This document shows, piece after piece, positions 9,854-21,564 of a stretch of DNA of 64,000 nucleotides; position 1 is the stretch's first letter, and the number at the start of each line of letters is the position of its first letter. Below the pieces are notes generated by a model. The model was given only the letters and a program-made list of their open reading frames with translations, did not search any database and was not told the origin of the DNA. The DNA lies in assembly GCF_029633865.1 (NCBI RefSeq), contig NC_079217.1, positions 59,689,578 to 59,753,577 on the forward strand, read 5' to 3'. Position numbers and translations under genes: made by a program. Source of the DNA: Lampris incognitus (taxonomy: Eukaryota > Chordata > Actinopteri > Lampriformes > Lampridae).

Positions 9854-9893
9854 TATAAAAGCAGCGCCCCCTCTTCTCCCAAACCCAAAGCCG
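9854..9893 (+). promoter_or_regulatory. TATA box and non-coding exon 1 of the left arm
   Basis: TATAAAA lies at 9,854-9,860, followed about 33 bp later by a splice donor (AAGCCG|GTAAGA, exon end 9,893). The transcription start and the length of exon 1 are not defined by sequence. The same arrangement is inverted at the right arm. Confidence 0.55.
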
Positions 9894-10217
9894 GTAAGAT
9901 ACATGGCTGATTATTGTGTTTTAAGTGTATTAACGTTTTTTTAAATGATTTTAGGTTGCACATGTGTGTTGTCATGTTAATTACATGTCATTTAGCGGTA
10001 GAGAGTTGAGGAGAACAGCTTGAATTTACCCGGAAGTGTACTTTAAAGTCACGGCAAGGAGTTAGCGCCACTTAGCTCTGTTAGCATTTAGCCTTACAGC
10101 TAAGGGGAAGACCTTAGTTGAGTAGTAATGTGTCTTATGGCCCCGCCCGTCTGTAATATGTCTGTAATACTCCCTCCCTGTCAGCTAAGGTGAAGATACA
10201 CGTGTTTTATATTTCAG

Positions 10218-10277
10218 GCTGCCTATGAGTGTTGCCATTTTGTCATGGCAGACGCTAGAAAGTCGATCGTCATTAAG
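10218..10277 (+). CDS. Transposase leader exon with start codon (left arm)
   Basis: An acceptor TATATTTCAG precedes 10,218. ATG at 10,245 opens MADARKSIVIK, ending exactly at ATTAAG|GTAACG. The exon ends in phase 0, matching an in-phase continuation at 10,915 (DRARRAEDV). The right arm has the same exon at 27,653-27,685 (MADTRKSIAIK). Confidence 0.5.
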
Positions 10278-10739
10278 GTAACGTTACGTTAAAGAGTAAG
10301 GTGGTCAGTACTGGAGGACTGTTTGATAATTGGCTAATTAATTAATCACAGGAGGCTGCAGTGACTGCATATTAATGATTAATAACACTGTCACAGGCCT
10401 GCATTGTTTTGAATTATTTTAAATGAGTTCAGTGCAGTTCAGTTGATCTATATTGTCCAGACATAACATCTATGCAGTTTACATGTTGAAATTGACTAAA
10501 TAAGTTTATTGCATTATGAAATAACAGAATCCTAGTTATCTATTTTGTAACACTTATGCATTTATCACATGGGGGATCCAATAAGGCTTGCTGAAAGAGA
10601 GTTAACCATGTTTCTGTTTTCTTCTGCCCAACAGCTTCTATCCCATTCCTATCTCCTTATATCCTGCATCCTCTTTTATTATAAACCAGCGGCTCTTTTA
10701 AGAGCCACTCTCACCACTTCTGTCTCTCACTTCTCTCGC

Positions 10740-10778
10740 TCTCTCTCACACTCACTCACTCACTCACTCACTCACTCA

Positions 10779-10845
<67 letters not shown>

Positions 10846-10890
10846 CTATCTGTCTGTTTGTCTGTCTGCCTGTTGCCTGCCTGCCTCTGT
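10740..10890 (+). repeat. CT/CACT/CA/CTGT compound microsatellite
   Basis: A run of CTCT, (CACT)n, (CA)n to 10,842, then (CTGT)-like repeats. It marks the inner end of homology with the right arm. Confidence 0.95.
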
Positions 10891-12380
10891 CTGTGGGAAA
10901 TGGCGGCTAAACAGGACAGAGCTCGGAGAGCAGAGGATGTTATTTTCCTCGCAGACTTGCTTCTGGCTCAAGAAACAGTGAGTATCTTTACTTTTTCAGT
11001 ATTTGTGATGAGTGTGGTGATTAGGGAGTGAAGTTTGTATTAAACTTCTCAAGAGTTGTATGTATTTCAGTGTTATCATACAATACTCTCTTTCTTTCAT
11101 GCAAGGCAAAGCAAGCAAAGGACAAAGCAGCATCCACTACACCTGCTAAAGGCAACAAGTCTAAAGTCCGATGGGTGGAGAGAGATGCAGATGGATTTCC
11201 ACTGTTCAAAAGAAGCCGAAGTGGAGAGACAAGGAAACAAGGAACAAGGAAACCTTCAGCCACAGCTAGTTCATGTCTTGCAAGAGTACTTGTTGTTACC
11301 CACCTCAAATAGGTAATAACAATTAAATTCAGTTTAGCATACAGCCCTATGTACTTGAATTTTGTTGTGGTTTTCACATTTGAAGCATAGACCACCAAAC
11401 AGCCATTAGAAAGGTCTAATGCTAAGCAAATCCAAAGCTATAACGTCAAAGTGAAGCAGTCATTGAGTTTGAATCAGAGATTTAGTTTCCCAATGTGTTG
11501 TCCCATTGTTTTATTAAGGAGATGGAACCATGGCAATAAATTAAATACTGCTTTTAAAGATTTTCTGATTATGTCTTTTTATCATCAAGCACAAAGAAAA
11601 ACCACAGGAAAAAACATATAGAGTCCTGGGCCTACTTACCAGTCACATCTAGTAATTAGCCATGCCTTCATTTCAAATGAACAGTTCCAGCAGAAATTGT
11701 GAAATGAGGTTGACCTGTCAGCTGTACCCTAATGCAGGAATGTCACTACAGACAGCAGTTTCCAATATCTGCCGTAATGCAAAATAAAGAAAGTTTTACC
11801 ATTAAAATTTCAGTCTAGCGCTGTATTATAGAAAAAAAAATGCAAATGTCTTATAATATTGTGGCAATTATTTTTTACAGCGATTCCGATGTAATTCACT
11901 AGTAGCTTAAATGATCATTTCTGCATCATAGTTTCATTTTCAATGGCAAATCATGATGATGTGACATTTGTTGGTGTCTGTACCAAACAAACATGTTTTC
12001 TTACATCTGGAGAACAAGAACTGTTCGTTATCAAAAATGGAAACTTCTGTGATGTAGATATTGCACTTGGCCATATAACAATTTCAATAATATTTCAAGT
12101 AACTGTGCGGCCTTATTACAGCCTTAAGTTACTAATATGAACATTTAATTTTATGCCAGTAACAGATTCATTGTTTACTTCTCTGTTTTCTCTATGTTTT
12201 TAGTTTCTTTGTTTGCCACTAAGGAGGCCTCTACCCCTTTGGAGTCAGCTGAGGAAGTTCCCACAGTGACCCAAGACAACTGCTCTCAACACTTAATTGG
12301 TAAGATGACACCTTACTGTAATTAAGCAAGTTAGCACAAAGCGTGAAAGAGATGTTCATTTTATTTGATCTGTCTTTCAG

Positions 12381-12751
12381 ACAATGAGATGCAGAGTCTG
12401 AAGGACATTCTGAAGTCAGCAAACGCTCAGAGCACTTCAACATCCACATCATGGAGCTTCCGACAATCTGTAGCCCAAGATGAGTGGCGGAAGGCGAGGT
12501 CTCATCACCTTGAGTGTTTGCTGTCCTGCAATGAGGTGCCGGAACGGAAGTGCTGCCATGCGCATCCCCTGCCATAATCCGCTGCAGAGACTGCATGCCA
12601 CAGGAGTGACTGTGTATGGAGTGTGACGTACACGTTCATGCAAAACTGGTACTCCATAACAGGGATTCCTGCACTGATGGCATTTACAAAGCCATTGAGC
12701 CAATGGTGTGCTGTATAAAGCAGGAAGGCACATGTTCACTGGTCAATCAAG
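12381..12751 (+). pseudogene. Transposase exon with the cysteine-cluster domain
   Basis: Acceptor TGTCTTTCAG precedes it and donor CAATCAAG|GTATTC follows. It contains WRKARSHHLECLLSCNEVPE, then a lost base shifts the frame before IRCRDCMPQE. A TGA follows where the family has Trp, then LCMECDVHVH. This Cys/His cluster sits N-terminal to the catalytic core in KDZ transposases and probably binds DNA. Confidence 0.75.
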
Positions 12752-13060
12752 GTATTCCTTTTATCTTTTTTGTTAAAGTGGTTAAAGTTCTGTTAGCCCT
12801 TGAATTATAATCTTAATTAGACACATTTTTAAGGCTTCTCCCTAATTATTGAACTTCTCTATTCAGTACGTCTATTGCCGACTGTGAGACCTTCCCAGCT
12901 GTGCACATGTGACCCAAAAAAACATCATTGAGTCAGCTGGCAGAGCAGTAATTTTGGTTTGCATAAATGGTATGAACTAAGTATTTATATACATATGTTT
13001 TTTGCCCATTTGTGTGTCTCAAAATAACCACATACTTAATGTACTTCTTTTTGTTTTTAG

Positions 13061-13559
13061 GTCGGTATGATTTGCACCTTCCAAATCTGTTGTGCAGTTT
13101 GTGTCTGGCACAGTGGACACCCGATAAAGGCGACCTTATAAAGAGCAGCTATTGGCCAGCAACAGTACATGCTGACACGCTGTTTTCAATTGATGTTTTC
13201 ACCACATTTGAAGAGATGAAAACTGTTGCGCCCAGTTTGTCCAGGCAAGGTTTTATGAGGATGTTGGAGAGGAAGACTTCTCACTTTGGAAGGGTAATTT
13301 CAGTGTGGATGACAGTTGCCTTAAGTAGAGATTAGAGAATATTAGTGAGGTGTTTCATTTTACTTTTTACTAATTGACAGGCTGGGAAAATACATGGAGA
13401 CGTATTCATGCGAAGCTTCATGGAATATATATTCTGCCAGCACCAGTGTGACAACATGGCCGAAGTCGAATCGTTCACCTGCCCGGCATGTACACCAAAT
13501 ATGCTGGCCCTCTGTGCAGATGGCAACAGAAAGCAGTACAGATTTCGGCAGTCAAAAGG
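13061..13559 (+). pseudogene. Transposase exons with the first catalytic-core motifs
   Basis: Two exons (13,061-13,293 and 13,381-13,559) join in phase. They encode YDLHLPNLLCSLCLAQW, the YWPATVHADTLFSIDVF stretch, a CPAC zinc pair, and ADGNRKQYRF. The Asp in the last motif is the likely first catalytic residue of the RNase H-like fold in this family. Both are open. Confidence 0.8.
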
Positions 13560-14226
13560 GTGAGTTAATTTACACTTTGTAAAATTAACTAAACAAATAA
13601 TGTCCGAGATTCATCAACATTTTCTTTTTTCTTCACATTCTTTTTTCTTATCCCATTAAGGTCAGAGGAACCATATTTTGACGGCACCTTTATTGTAGGG
13701 ACACTGAAGTACACCATTTTGTTGAGGACATCAGGAGCAGATTTAAAAGTGTTAGTATTTTTTTTGCACTTTTGTATTGATACATGATGTGGCCAAAATT
13801 TTGAAATGTACGATTTTTCCATTTTTTGTAGTTTTGTATCCCTCAATTCCGGTTTGTGTCAGCTTATATTACAACTATTGATTTGAACTAGTGATTTGAA
13901 CAATTTTGTGCTGAGGTTTGAAATTGGATATGCGTATGTATGGTGGCACTTAAAAAGGTAGTAGCTCTGTATTCCTTTACGTTATTACAGATTTCTGTAA
14001 TAGATATTGAGTGTGTTCACAGTTCATCACACTGCCTTTCAGCTTTTTTGTGTAACTGGTGTAGGGAAAATGGAGGCTGCATTTTGCTTCAGTATTAGTT
14101 TGAAATCTCCAATTACAAAGATGCACAATGATGTGATGTAATCTGACTCAATGTTCGTGATGGACAAAAGAGCTAGTTATAGGAAATCACAGCTTTTGAT
14201 CTTAACCAGAATATTTTGTCACGTAG

Positions 14227-14785
14227 ACTGCTGGCAGAGGAAACTTTGGAGCCAGTCAGTGGTCTGCTGCTCGTGAAACTGCCAGAAGAGCAAGCAAACT
14301 GGACGAAGAAGGCCTTGAGGTGGTTGTTTGCAGGCATGGAGTGCTGCTCAAGGCTCTGAACATGTACAGGGGGGACATTTTTGCCTATCCCCTCTTCCTG
14401 CAGAAGAAGCTTCAGGCAGCCACAAACGGGCATTTCCTCTGCACAGACATTGCCTGCAAGTACTGGCCCTACCTGGAGAAGCTGACAGTGTCCATGATGG
14501 ATCTCAGACCTTTGCTACAGATGAGGCCATTCCTTTCCGTTATGCACGCCAAGGCCCATTCAACAAAGGGTGAGGTACTACGTATTCTTCATCATGCCAT
14601 TTGAAGTTGTAATTGTTTAACTACTTATACAATACATATGATGATAATTTTCCCTGTGATTTGTTAGATCATATGGAGTGGCAGAAATCAGGAGGGTGCT
14701 GGCACAACTGCTGGAGAAGAGGTAGAAATGGTCAACAGCTACCTTTCTCGTTGTGCCCTCACCACCAAGTACATGACAACATCTG
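14227..14785 (+). pseudogene. Transposase exons with the second and third core motifs
   Basis: Exon 14,227-14,569 is open and encodes SQWSAARE, KLDEEGLEV, CRHGVLLKALNMYRGDIFAY, TDIACKYWPYL (candidate second Asp) and FLSVMHAKAH. Exon 14,668-14,785 encodes GEEVEMVNSYLSRCALTTKY (candidate catalytic Glu). The phase between them does not match, so there is an indel at the junction. Confidence 0.8.
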
Positions 14786-16736
14786 GTAAGTGTTCCTTAT
14801 CTATATTATATTATCTGCCTGTCTTTTATTATTTTTTCTTTCATTCTAATACTTTGTATAGTATGACATAAGAGAAAGCTTTTAATTTAGTTTATTTGGT
14901 ATTTGATAATATTATAATACATTAATAAAACTTCCTGCATTTATCTTTAATTAAAGCTCAATTGTCAATGCATTGATGAATTTCAATAATGTGATCATTC
15001 ATGGGACTTTCATCTTTCGTGGAATTTATGTTGATAAAAAGCCAGGAATGACATGCTAACAGTCTACGCGATTGGATGGAATCGACGGAAGCAGGATGGC
15101 CTTCATCTTGCATTATCCAGCAGATACATCAAGGTATTGACGAGATACCATGTGACAAGATCATGTTTTCTGACCAAGTCTACATAAAAACTAATGCCCT
15201 GTTTGGCCACTTTGTCTCTGATATGTAAGCGTTTCATGATTTTCTCACTTTTTAATATGGCAATACGATGACCAAGGCACAAATATTTGTATTTATTTGT
15301 TATTTATTTTACTGTAGACTTTCCAAAAAGCTCAGACTGAGTCTCAGAGACTGGAGGACTTGAGCAGCGAACTTGGGTGTCCTGAGAACATGGTGGAGCA
15401 GTGGGTACATGATGTCAGACAATGGGCCACTGACGGTACAGTATTTTATGGACATTCTACTAATTAGTTGGCTAATATTATCGTATCATAATCAGTTGTA
15501 TAACTGAGACTGGATCTGTGTGGCTGTGCATGTCTTGCACCAGCCATTAGCCTTGCTGTAGTCATGTTATTGTGTTTACCTTCTCCCTAGTCACATGTAA
15601 CTCATATGCTGGACTCTTGTGTATGTCAGCCTGTCTAGAAAAGATTATGGCAAAAATCCTAATCACGATTATTTTGGGATAATATTGACGTCCTGATTAT
15701 CTGACATGATTACTCATTCATTTGCTCACTAGGCACTCATTGTACACCAAGCCATGAATGGGTCCTCTTTTTTTTGGTCTCTCATGATTTCTTTCATTTC
15801 CTCCCTGTTTCACCCGTCAGTTTTTGGGGAGCTCTTTACTGCCAGCTAAGTCAGGGGATGTCATCATTGTCATTTTGTTTGCTTCAAAGTTATGGTGATT
15901 TCGGGCTTTAGATACACTTTAACTTGAAATGAAAGACATCAGAATTGTTTACTTATGTTATTTTTGTTGTTGTTTTTTAATGTTGTGTAGGTACCCGATG
16001 TGATGACCAACATAACCTTCAGCAATCAATTGAACACATGTTTCTTGGTGTTCATCAGAAAAAGGCCAGCCTTTATACTCAGACTGGTATGTTGATAAAA
16101 AATCTCATATTTTAGTCATTTATTATTTATACTCACAGATTATTTGGATAGTTATGCTGTGTCTTCTGGTCCTTGGTTATTAAATGTCCTCTAAATTGTA
16201 CAGATATAGACCTATTTAAGTAATTATTTTTGTTGTAAATTTTGATTTATTTATTGTTCAGTAATCTTTTGCAGGATTGCATTCAACCTTCTGATATCTG
16301 CATACACACAATTACTCAAACACCACCACACCACTGCCGATCCTGGTTAAGAACGCAACAAGCGTTTTTTCAAATTTGCTGTCCACATTCATGACCTCTG
16401 CAGGAACAATCCTATTGATTTGGGTGAACACACAGTGATGTTTAACTCAACGCGAACAAAAGGATAGATTCAGACTTTTTGAGGTATATTCCCTTTCCTC
16501 CAGTCACAGGCTATGTTGTTTGAGTGATTGAGATTACATTTTTGCCTTGATCCATCTAGGGCCACTGTTCTGGAGGTACAGCTCAAGCTCCACAACTACA
16601 ACTCTGTTCAAGTCTAAGGGTCCATAATCTGTCATTACTTTAAGTGCACCATACTTTACAGCCAAAGATAATATGATGCAACTGAAGGTTCACTTTACAA
16701 AATGGAGCAGTGGTTCCGATTCACAGTTGCAAAATT

Positions 16737-16763
16737 ATTATTATTATTATTATTATTATTATT
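16737..16763 (+). repeat. (TTA)n microsatellite
   Basis: About nine TTA units in the degraded 3' part of the transposase gene. Confidence 0.9.
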
Positions 16764-16954
16764 GGTTGAGTGGGCAGAGCTACATTCTGGGCCAGAATTT
16801 GATAGACTTGTTATTGTTTTAAAAAATTGTGATAAAAGTCTCTATAAAGCACAGGTTACTTTCAGGTTTCCTAAAATCACCTAGTGATGGTTTAAGGTCC
16901 TTTCCAGATGATATTAAGATATTGTCCTGCCTCTCTTTAAAATGTTCCCTGTAG

Positions 16955-17172
16955 AAAGCTTAAGTGAAGAGGGGCATCGCGGGCTACGTTGTCTTCTTCA
17001 GAAAAGGCTTGCAGATGTGGAGGAGAAGTTCCAAGTTGTTTGCTCAACTTACAGCCAGGCATTGGGACCAGATGCTGCTTCTTTGCTGGAGGACTGGCCT
17101 GAACAGATACCAGAGGACCATAAAGAAGCTGACTGTAGGCGGTCAGATGACAGTGATTTTGAGGCAGTGTAA
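16955..17172 (+). pseudogene. Transposase last exon with acidic tail
   Basis: Acceptor TTCCCTGTAG precedes. The frame reads EEGHRGLRCLLQKRLADVEE and ends in an acidic SDDSDFEAV before TAA at 17,170-17,172. A GLRCLL-type segment and acidic end are typical of KDZ C-termini. The exon before it (about 16,275-16,485) is too degraded to define. Confidence 0.65.
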
Positions 17173-18570
17173 ATCAGTGCTTCCAAACTGGTGGGTTGCG
17201 TGTCAGTTCTGATTGGACTGCAACTCTGTTTCAAGCAAAACCTTATTAAGAAGTGTAATGGACGCTAGCCTGATATAGTGCTTTTATTTTTTAATGTCAT
17301 TGCCTGCAGTGTGTAAGCAACACTAGATTCACTGATGGAAAGGAAACTATTTTAGATGTTTATGTGGAAACTCAGCAGGTCAATTATTCATTTTCATCCC
17401 ACCCACAATGTTTCAGGGACTGTTACCACTGCCAACTGCTGTGCTGCAGCCTGTGACACCACCCTCTTTAGCTGGCAACGTCCCCATGCTTTGCTCAACT
17501 GCTAAGGCAGAGGGTGAATCTGGTCATAACTTTTACTGTAAGGCAACTATCATTGAAAAATGTGCAAAGCCCATTCTTCCTGCATGATCTTTAGGGCCGT
17601 CTCCAAATAAGATTTTTTTCAGGTGAATCAGATTTGACAATTCAATATGAATATTGTACATTCCTTCCATTTGTTTTTGGAAATGTTTTGGTTATTCAAC
17701 TGTTCTTTGATAGTGAACTGAATATTTTGGCTCCTAAGTAAAACAAGGCATTTTTGGATGTCACCTTTGGCTTTAGGAAAAAATGATTGACATTTATCAC
17801 CATTGACATTGTTTGACATTGTCTTATTGTCAATGTTTTTTTTTCTTCAAATTATGGGTTGACAGCAGTGTCTTGTTTCTGAGCTCAGGATAATATTACA
17901 CTTTAGAGACCTAAATAATAATTAATCGGTGACTCGTAAAGTACATTTTGCTGACAACACATGTTTTCCGTTGTTAAGGTTTTGCATTCAAGACTTTTGT
18001 TAGCTGGGTTTTTTCAGTGTGTTCAGTGTTTTTCATTATGTAAAGGAAATGAATACTTCTCTTCCACTGGATGTAATTTGTATTGGTTTGTAGTGTATAC
18101 TTCAGTAAGACGTCATTCATGATGACACTACATGAGATACTTCCCAAAACATGACATATCAATACCAATAGTTGAGTCTTGGGTGTTTTGATTTTTGTTG
18201 TCATTACTGCTGTTACTGTACCAACCAAAGGAAGTCATTTGTCATGACATTACTGACAGTAAAGCTGTGTTTCAGTGCATGTAAACTTGTTCATGGTTTT
18301 TCTTTTTAATAGAAAATAAAATATATATGTGAATTTGCTTGTCATTTTTTATCTTAATAACACCGTATACCCGTTGTTTATTATGTATTTAACTAAAAGA
18401 CACATAAAGCCATGACATTATTGTTTTAAATTATGGACACATATAAGAAATAATCAATAATGTATTGTTGTTTTTTTCTGTCTTTTGTATTTAAAAAAGT
18501 TTTTTGAAAAAAAAATTAACCTTGAAAAAAAAACCATGATTATGAATATATGGATAAGCCTTAGCAACTA
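17173..18570. other. Transposase 3' flank, no further gene
   Basis: AT-rich sequence without recognisable coding exons. A poly(A) signal AATAAA at about 18,313 could serve the transposase transcript. Confidence 0.4.
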
Positions 18571-18579
18571 GTGTTATAT

Positions 18580-18775
18580 ATTATTATATATGTATTACGT
18601 GTATATACATATACTGTACATACATACATACATACATACATACATACACACATATATATAATGTTGGCTATGTACATACAGTATGTAGGCCTATACTGTA
18701 TGTATGTATGTATGTATATTTATATACAAACTGTACATACATACATACATACACACACATATATATGTGTGTAAT
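18580..18775. repeat. Inverted (ACAT)n / (ATGT)n microsatellite cluster
   Basis: Tracts of TACA, GTAT, then TACA again with TATATA segments, giving local inverted repeats capable of hairpins. Confidence 0.9.
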
Positions 18776-20555
18776 TAACTCAATTCTTATAATTCATGTG
18801 AGTTTTATTATGTGATTCTTAAAAACTATATCAAATCCCTTAGTTTAACTTGTTTCTGGAATAACATGTGATTGGAGTAACTGGAAATAATACAGCAATC
18901 TGAAGATGAAAAGGTATCTGGGTGCAACTCCAGCAAGGAACAAAGTATGAAACAGGGGCGTCTGGTCAACATATCTTATTGTGTACTGTTATTGTTTAAA
19001 CAATGTGCGCCATGAAGACGCAATGTATCTACACGACTTTACGAAGTCACTGACACAGCTTCTGGAAAAAAAAACTTCAATTTCACCAAAAGTTATGAAT
19101 GTTTTGGTAGGACACGGTTCACGGTTGCTGATTAATCCAACACCTTTGAATGTTGAGACTTTATTCATTTCTGTATTTAAACAAATTACAGATAAATGGC
19201 ATGTTATCTTGGATATAGATATAACGGGGTAGAATTATAATATGATATTAAAGGACAACATAATTATTTTAGAATTTATTTTTTGGAAAAAAAAAACACT
19301 GCACATGAACATTCATAGCTTAAAGTGACAATAATTGCTGTGCAAACAAAACAGTAGTGCTAATGCACAATACAAAGCACTCCAGCACCTTCAGCACTTT
19401 GCAACCCAAAGTGGAAGCACTAACAAGTGTCCTTATCCGGCATCCACTCCAATGGCCACTTCTCTCCACCGTAGCACCAAGCAGCAAAGAACAATTCAGA
19501 TGTTTTGGTTAGGCTCTAAGTGCAGACACGTATACATTAAGACTAAAGACCCCACTAGTATTTTTCATTTGCTGTGTTCTAGTGGATTTTACTACACAAC
19601 AGTACAATAAGAATATGTTTAAGAATACATTGTGGATGCCTTGCTTTGTTAATGTGTATACTATACTATACTATACTATACTCCAAAGTGTCTTACGTCT
19701 TTGGTAGGACTATAAATCATATATCATAAAAGAGAGAGGGAATGTGTCGACATTTTACACAAAATATGTCTGATAAATTAAGCTCGTATGCTGACACACT
19801 AATCATGTCAACATTCTACAACAATCATCCAATTATAAAGTGAGTAAGGCAGTGGTGGACAGTTTCAGTATTTTCTAAATATGGCTATTTTTCATAACTC
19901 GACGTAACATAACAATGAGCTCCAACTGAACTACATGGGGCACATGAGCCACCTGCAAGGTAACAATGAAACACACAAGAAACATGTATTCAAAGCATTC
20001 AGTCTTTACGTGTGTTAATATTAGTAAATAACTTGTTTTTAAACACTTGCTTGGCTAAAGACTTGCCTACCTTGTTGAAATTCTTGTCCGTTTTCCTTAT
20101 GTATTCTTTTGTCTATATCCTTTCTTATATAAATTATGTTTATAACATGTGTGAAACAAAGATATTCATTCATTCATGAGTAAGTATTGGGAACTAATCA
20201 CTTGACAGCATTATAGAACTAACTAGGTACGTATATGCTACAAATGAGAAATCATACAGTACATACCAGAGTTTGCATGGCTCCCACTCCACCAGATTCA
20301 CATTTTGGCCCTAAAAAACAGTGAGACTTTTTTCAGTTTCAATTCTTTGCCGCGTCTAACAATTACAACACCATCTTGAACAGTTTTACAAGATCATTAT
20401 GCCGATAACAGAAAAACCATTAGCCCTTTTTGACTGGAAAATTCTGTAGCGCTGGAATTTCCATAAAAGGTGAAGTTCAGAGATTGCTTTAGTTGACTCT
20501 TCCACTGTATGAAGGGCTGACCACATAGGGTATGAAGTACCCCGTAAAGAATCTT
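18776..20555. other. AT-rich interior of the KDZ element, nothing recognised
   Basis: Open frames such as 18,981-19,232 and 19,335-19,610 carry no recognised motif and have no clear splice context. A short CTATA repeat is at 19,660-19,682. No gene is supported. Confidence 0.4.
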
Positions 20556-20770
20556 AGGGCCTGATTTACAAAGATCCCAAATAAGGAGTGCGAAATTGGG
20601 TGCACACGCCAATAGATTGCACGTGTTGTTTGTTTATGTGTTGTTTAGTGGGTGATCTACTAAGATTGCCTGCCCAAACGACAACAGGTGCAGAAGTGGT
20701 GGGGACCGCCCAATTTAAACGAGGGTTCTGCGTGCCTTGCTGGTGTTCAACATGGAGAATGTGGCAGAGC
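20556..20770 (+). mobile_element. Possible PIF/Harbinger-like terminal fragment
   Basis: GGCCTGATTTACAAAGATCC and the repeated GTGATCTACTAAGATTG resemble ends of fish Harbinger-type elements that share a TTTACTAAGATC core. No transposase is seen and the other end is not found. This is a weak, memory-based call. Confidence 0.3.
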
Positions 20771-21458
20771 AGATTATGGGAATACAAGGATCCTTCTTTT
20801 TCCATTCTGTCTGTCTGTGCTGTTGGCAACCAAATGTAATTAACTTAGGGAGTACACTTTTCTCATTTCTAAGATAGTCAGGCTCCTGCCCAGTACGATA
20901 CAATATCAAATCAGAATCCGGTTCCTGGAGTCGACTCGTGTCATTGCCAACTTCAACATTTCAGAAATGTTTGTCACATAGTTTTTACAGTCGAAAGGGG
21001 CTTTGTATGTCCCGTAACCAAAAAGGAACACTTGAACAGCTAAGAGTATTTTAACTGAAAGAAATATATAATTTTGATTTTCTTTTGATTACATAAGCAG
21101 GTGAATGACTGGTACTGTGTTTGAGTGGGATTATATATAACCTTCATAACTTTGCACTTGACAACCCCATTCACAGGGTAAATTTCTTGGCTCCCAACTG
21201 TATGTGGGCACTCTGAAAGGGAAAATGTGAAATTCACAAAGCTTGATAATACACTAAACAAGCCTTTATCGATTGAAAAGAGGTTATGGAGATAACAAGG
21301 CTTATACTTGGTCTCAGTTTTCTATTGTAGTTCGTACAGAGTTGGTATGTAACGTTGGTATATTACTATACTCAACAGACTACACTGTAGAGTTGGGTGA
21401 TAGGAGAAATATATCAGCAATCAGCGAGAAGTTGAATCCATAACTCCAAAACCATCTA
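20771..21458. other. Unassigned interior stretch
   Basis: No repeats, exons or elements recognised between the Harbinger-like fragment and the hAT-like fragment at 21,459. Confidence 0.35.
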
Positions 21459-21545
21459 CATCAGTGTTTCTCTATCCTGGTCCTTGGGGTCCAGTGTCCT
21501 ACCAGCGTTTCATAATCATGGTCCTCGGACAACACTGCCCTGCAT
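21459..21545 (+). mobile_element. hAT-type MITE fragment
   Basis: CATCAGTGTTTCTCTATCCT and GGTCCTTGGGGTCC match the usual ends of fish hAT MITEs (CAGTGTTTCTCAA, TGGTCCTCGGG). It is short and lies just outside the nested palindrome. Confidence 0.4.
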
Positions 21546-21564
21546 GTTTTAAATGTGTCCGTGC

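Larger units (their letters stand above)
9659..10855 (+). repeat. Left long inverted repeat of the KDZ element
   Basis: It matches the reverse complement of 27,165-28,271 along its whole length, down to the (CA)n tract. In the outer 240 bp I count about ten differences. It contains a TATA box, a first exon ending at a splice donor, a second exon with an ATG, and a shared segment beginning GGGGGATCCAATAAGGC before the CA repeat. Confidence 0.85.
10245..17172 (+). pseudogene. KDZ-family transposase gene, multi-exon, disabled
   Basis: This would encode the transposase that cuts and moves the element. Visible exons are about 10,218-10,277 (ATG at 10,245), 10,900-10,977, 11,106-11,312, 12,204-12,299, 12,381-12,751, 12,867-12,969, 13,061-13,293, 13,381-13,559, 13,661-13,748, 14,227-14,569, 14,668-14,785, 15,046-15,133, 15,318-15,435, 15,991-16,086 and 16,955-17,172. 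Family hallmarks are the cysteine cluster with CRDCMP and CMECD, YDLHLPNLLCSLC, FTCPACTPNML, the ADGNRKQYRF catalytic-core motif, ASKLDEEGLEV, CRHGVLLKALNMYRG, CKYWPYL, FLSVMHAKAH, GAGTTAGEEVEMVNSYLSR and the acidic C-terminus. At least three frameshifts (about 12,556, 12,930, 13,698) and one TGG-to-TGA stop (about 12,610) disable it. The superfamily call is from motif memory, and which of the three subgroups it belongs to is open. Confidence 0.85.

Noticed and set aside
10569..10910. Long His-Thr repeat ORF
   Set aside because: It is produced by the CA microsatellite. The same applies to repeat-coded ORFs near 23,000, 26,900, 30,983 and 38,400.
18981..19232. 83-codon ORF in the KDZ interior
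   Set aside because: No motif, no splice context and AT-rich composition. Likely chance.
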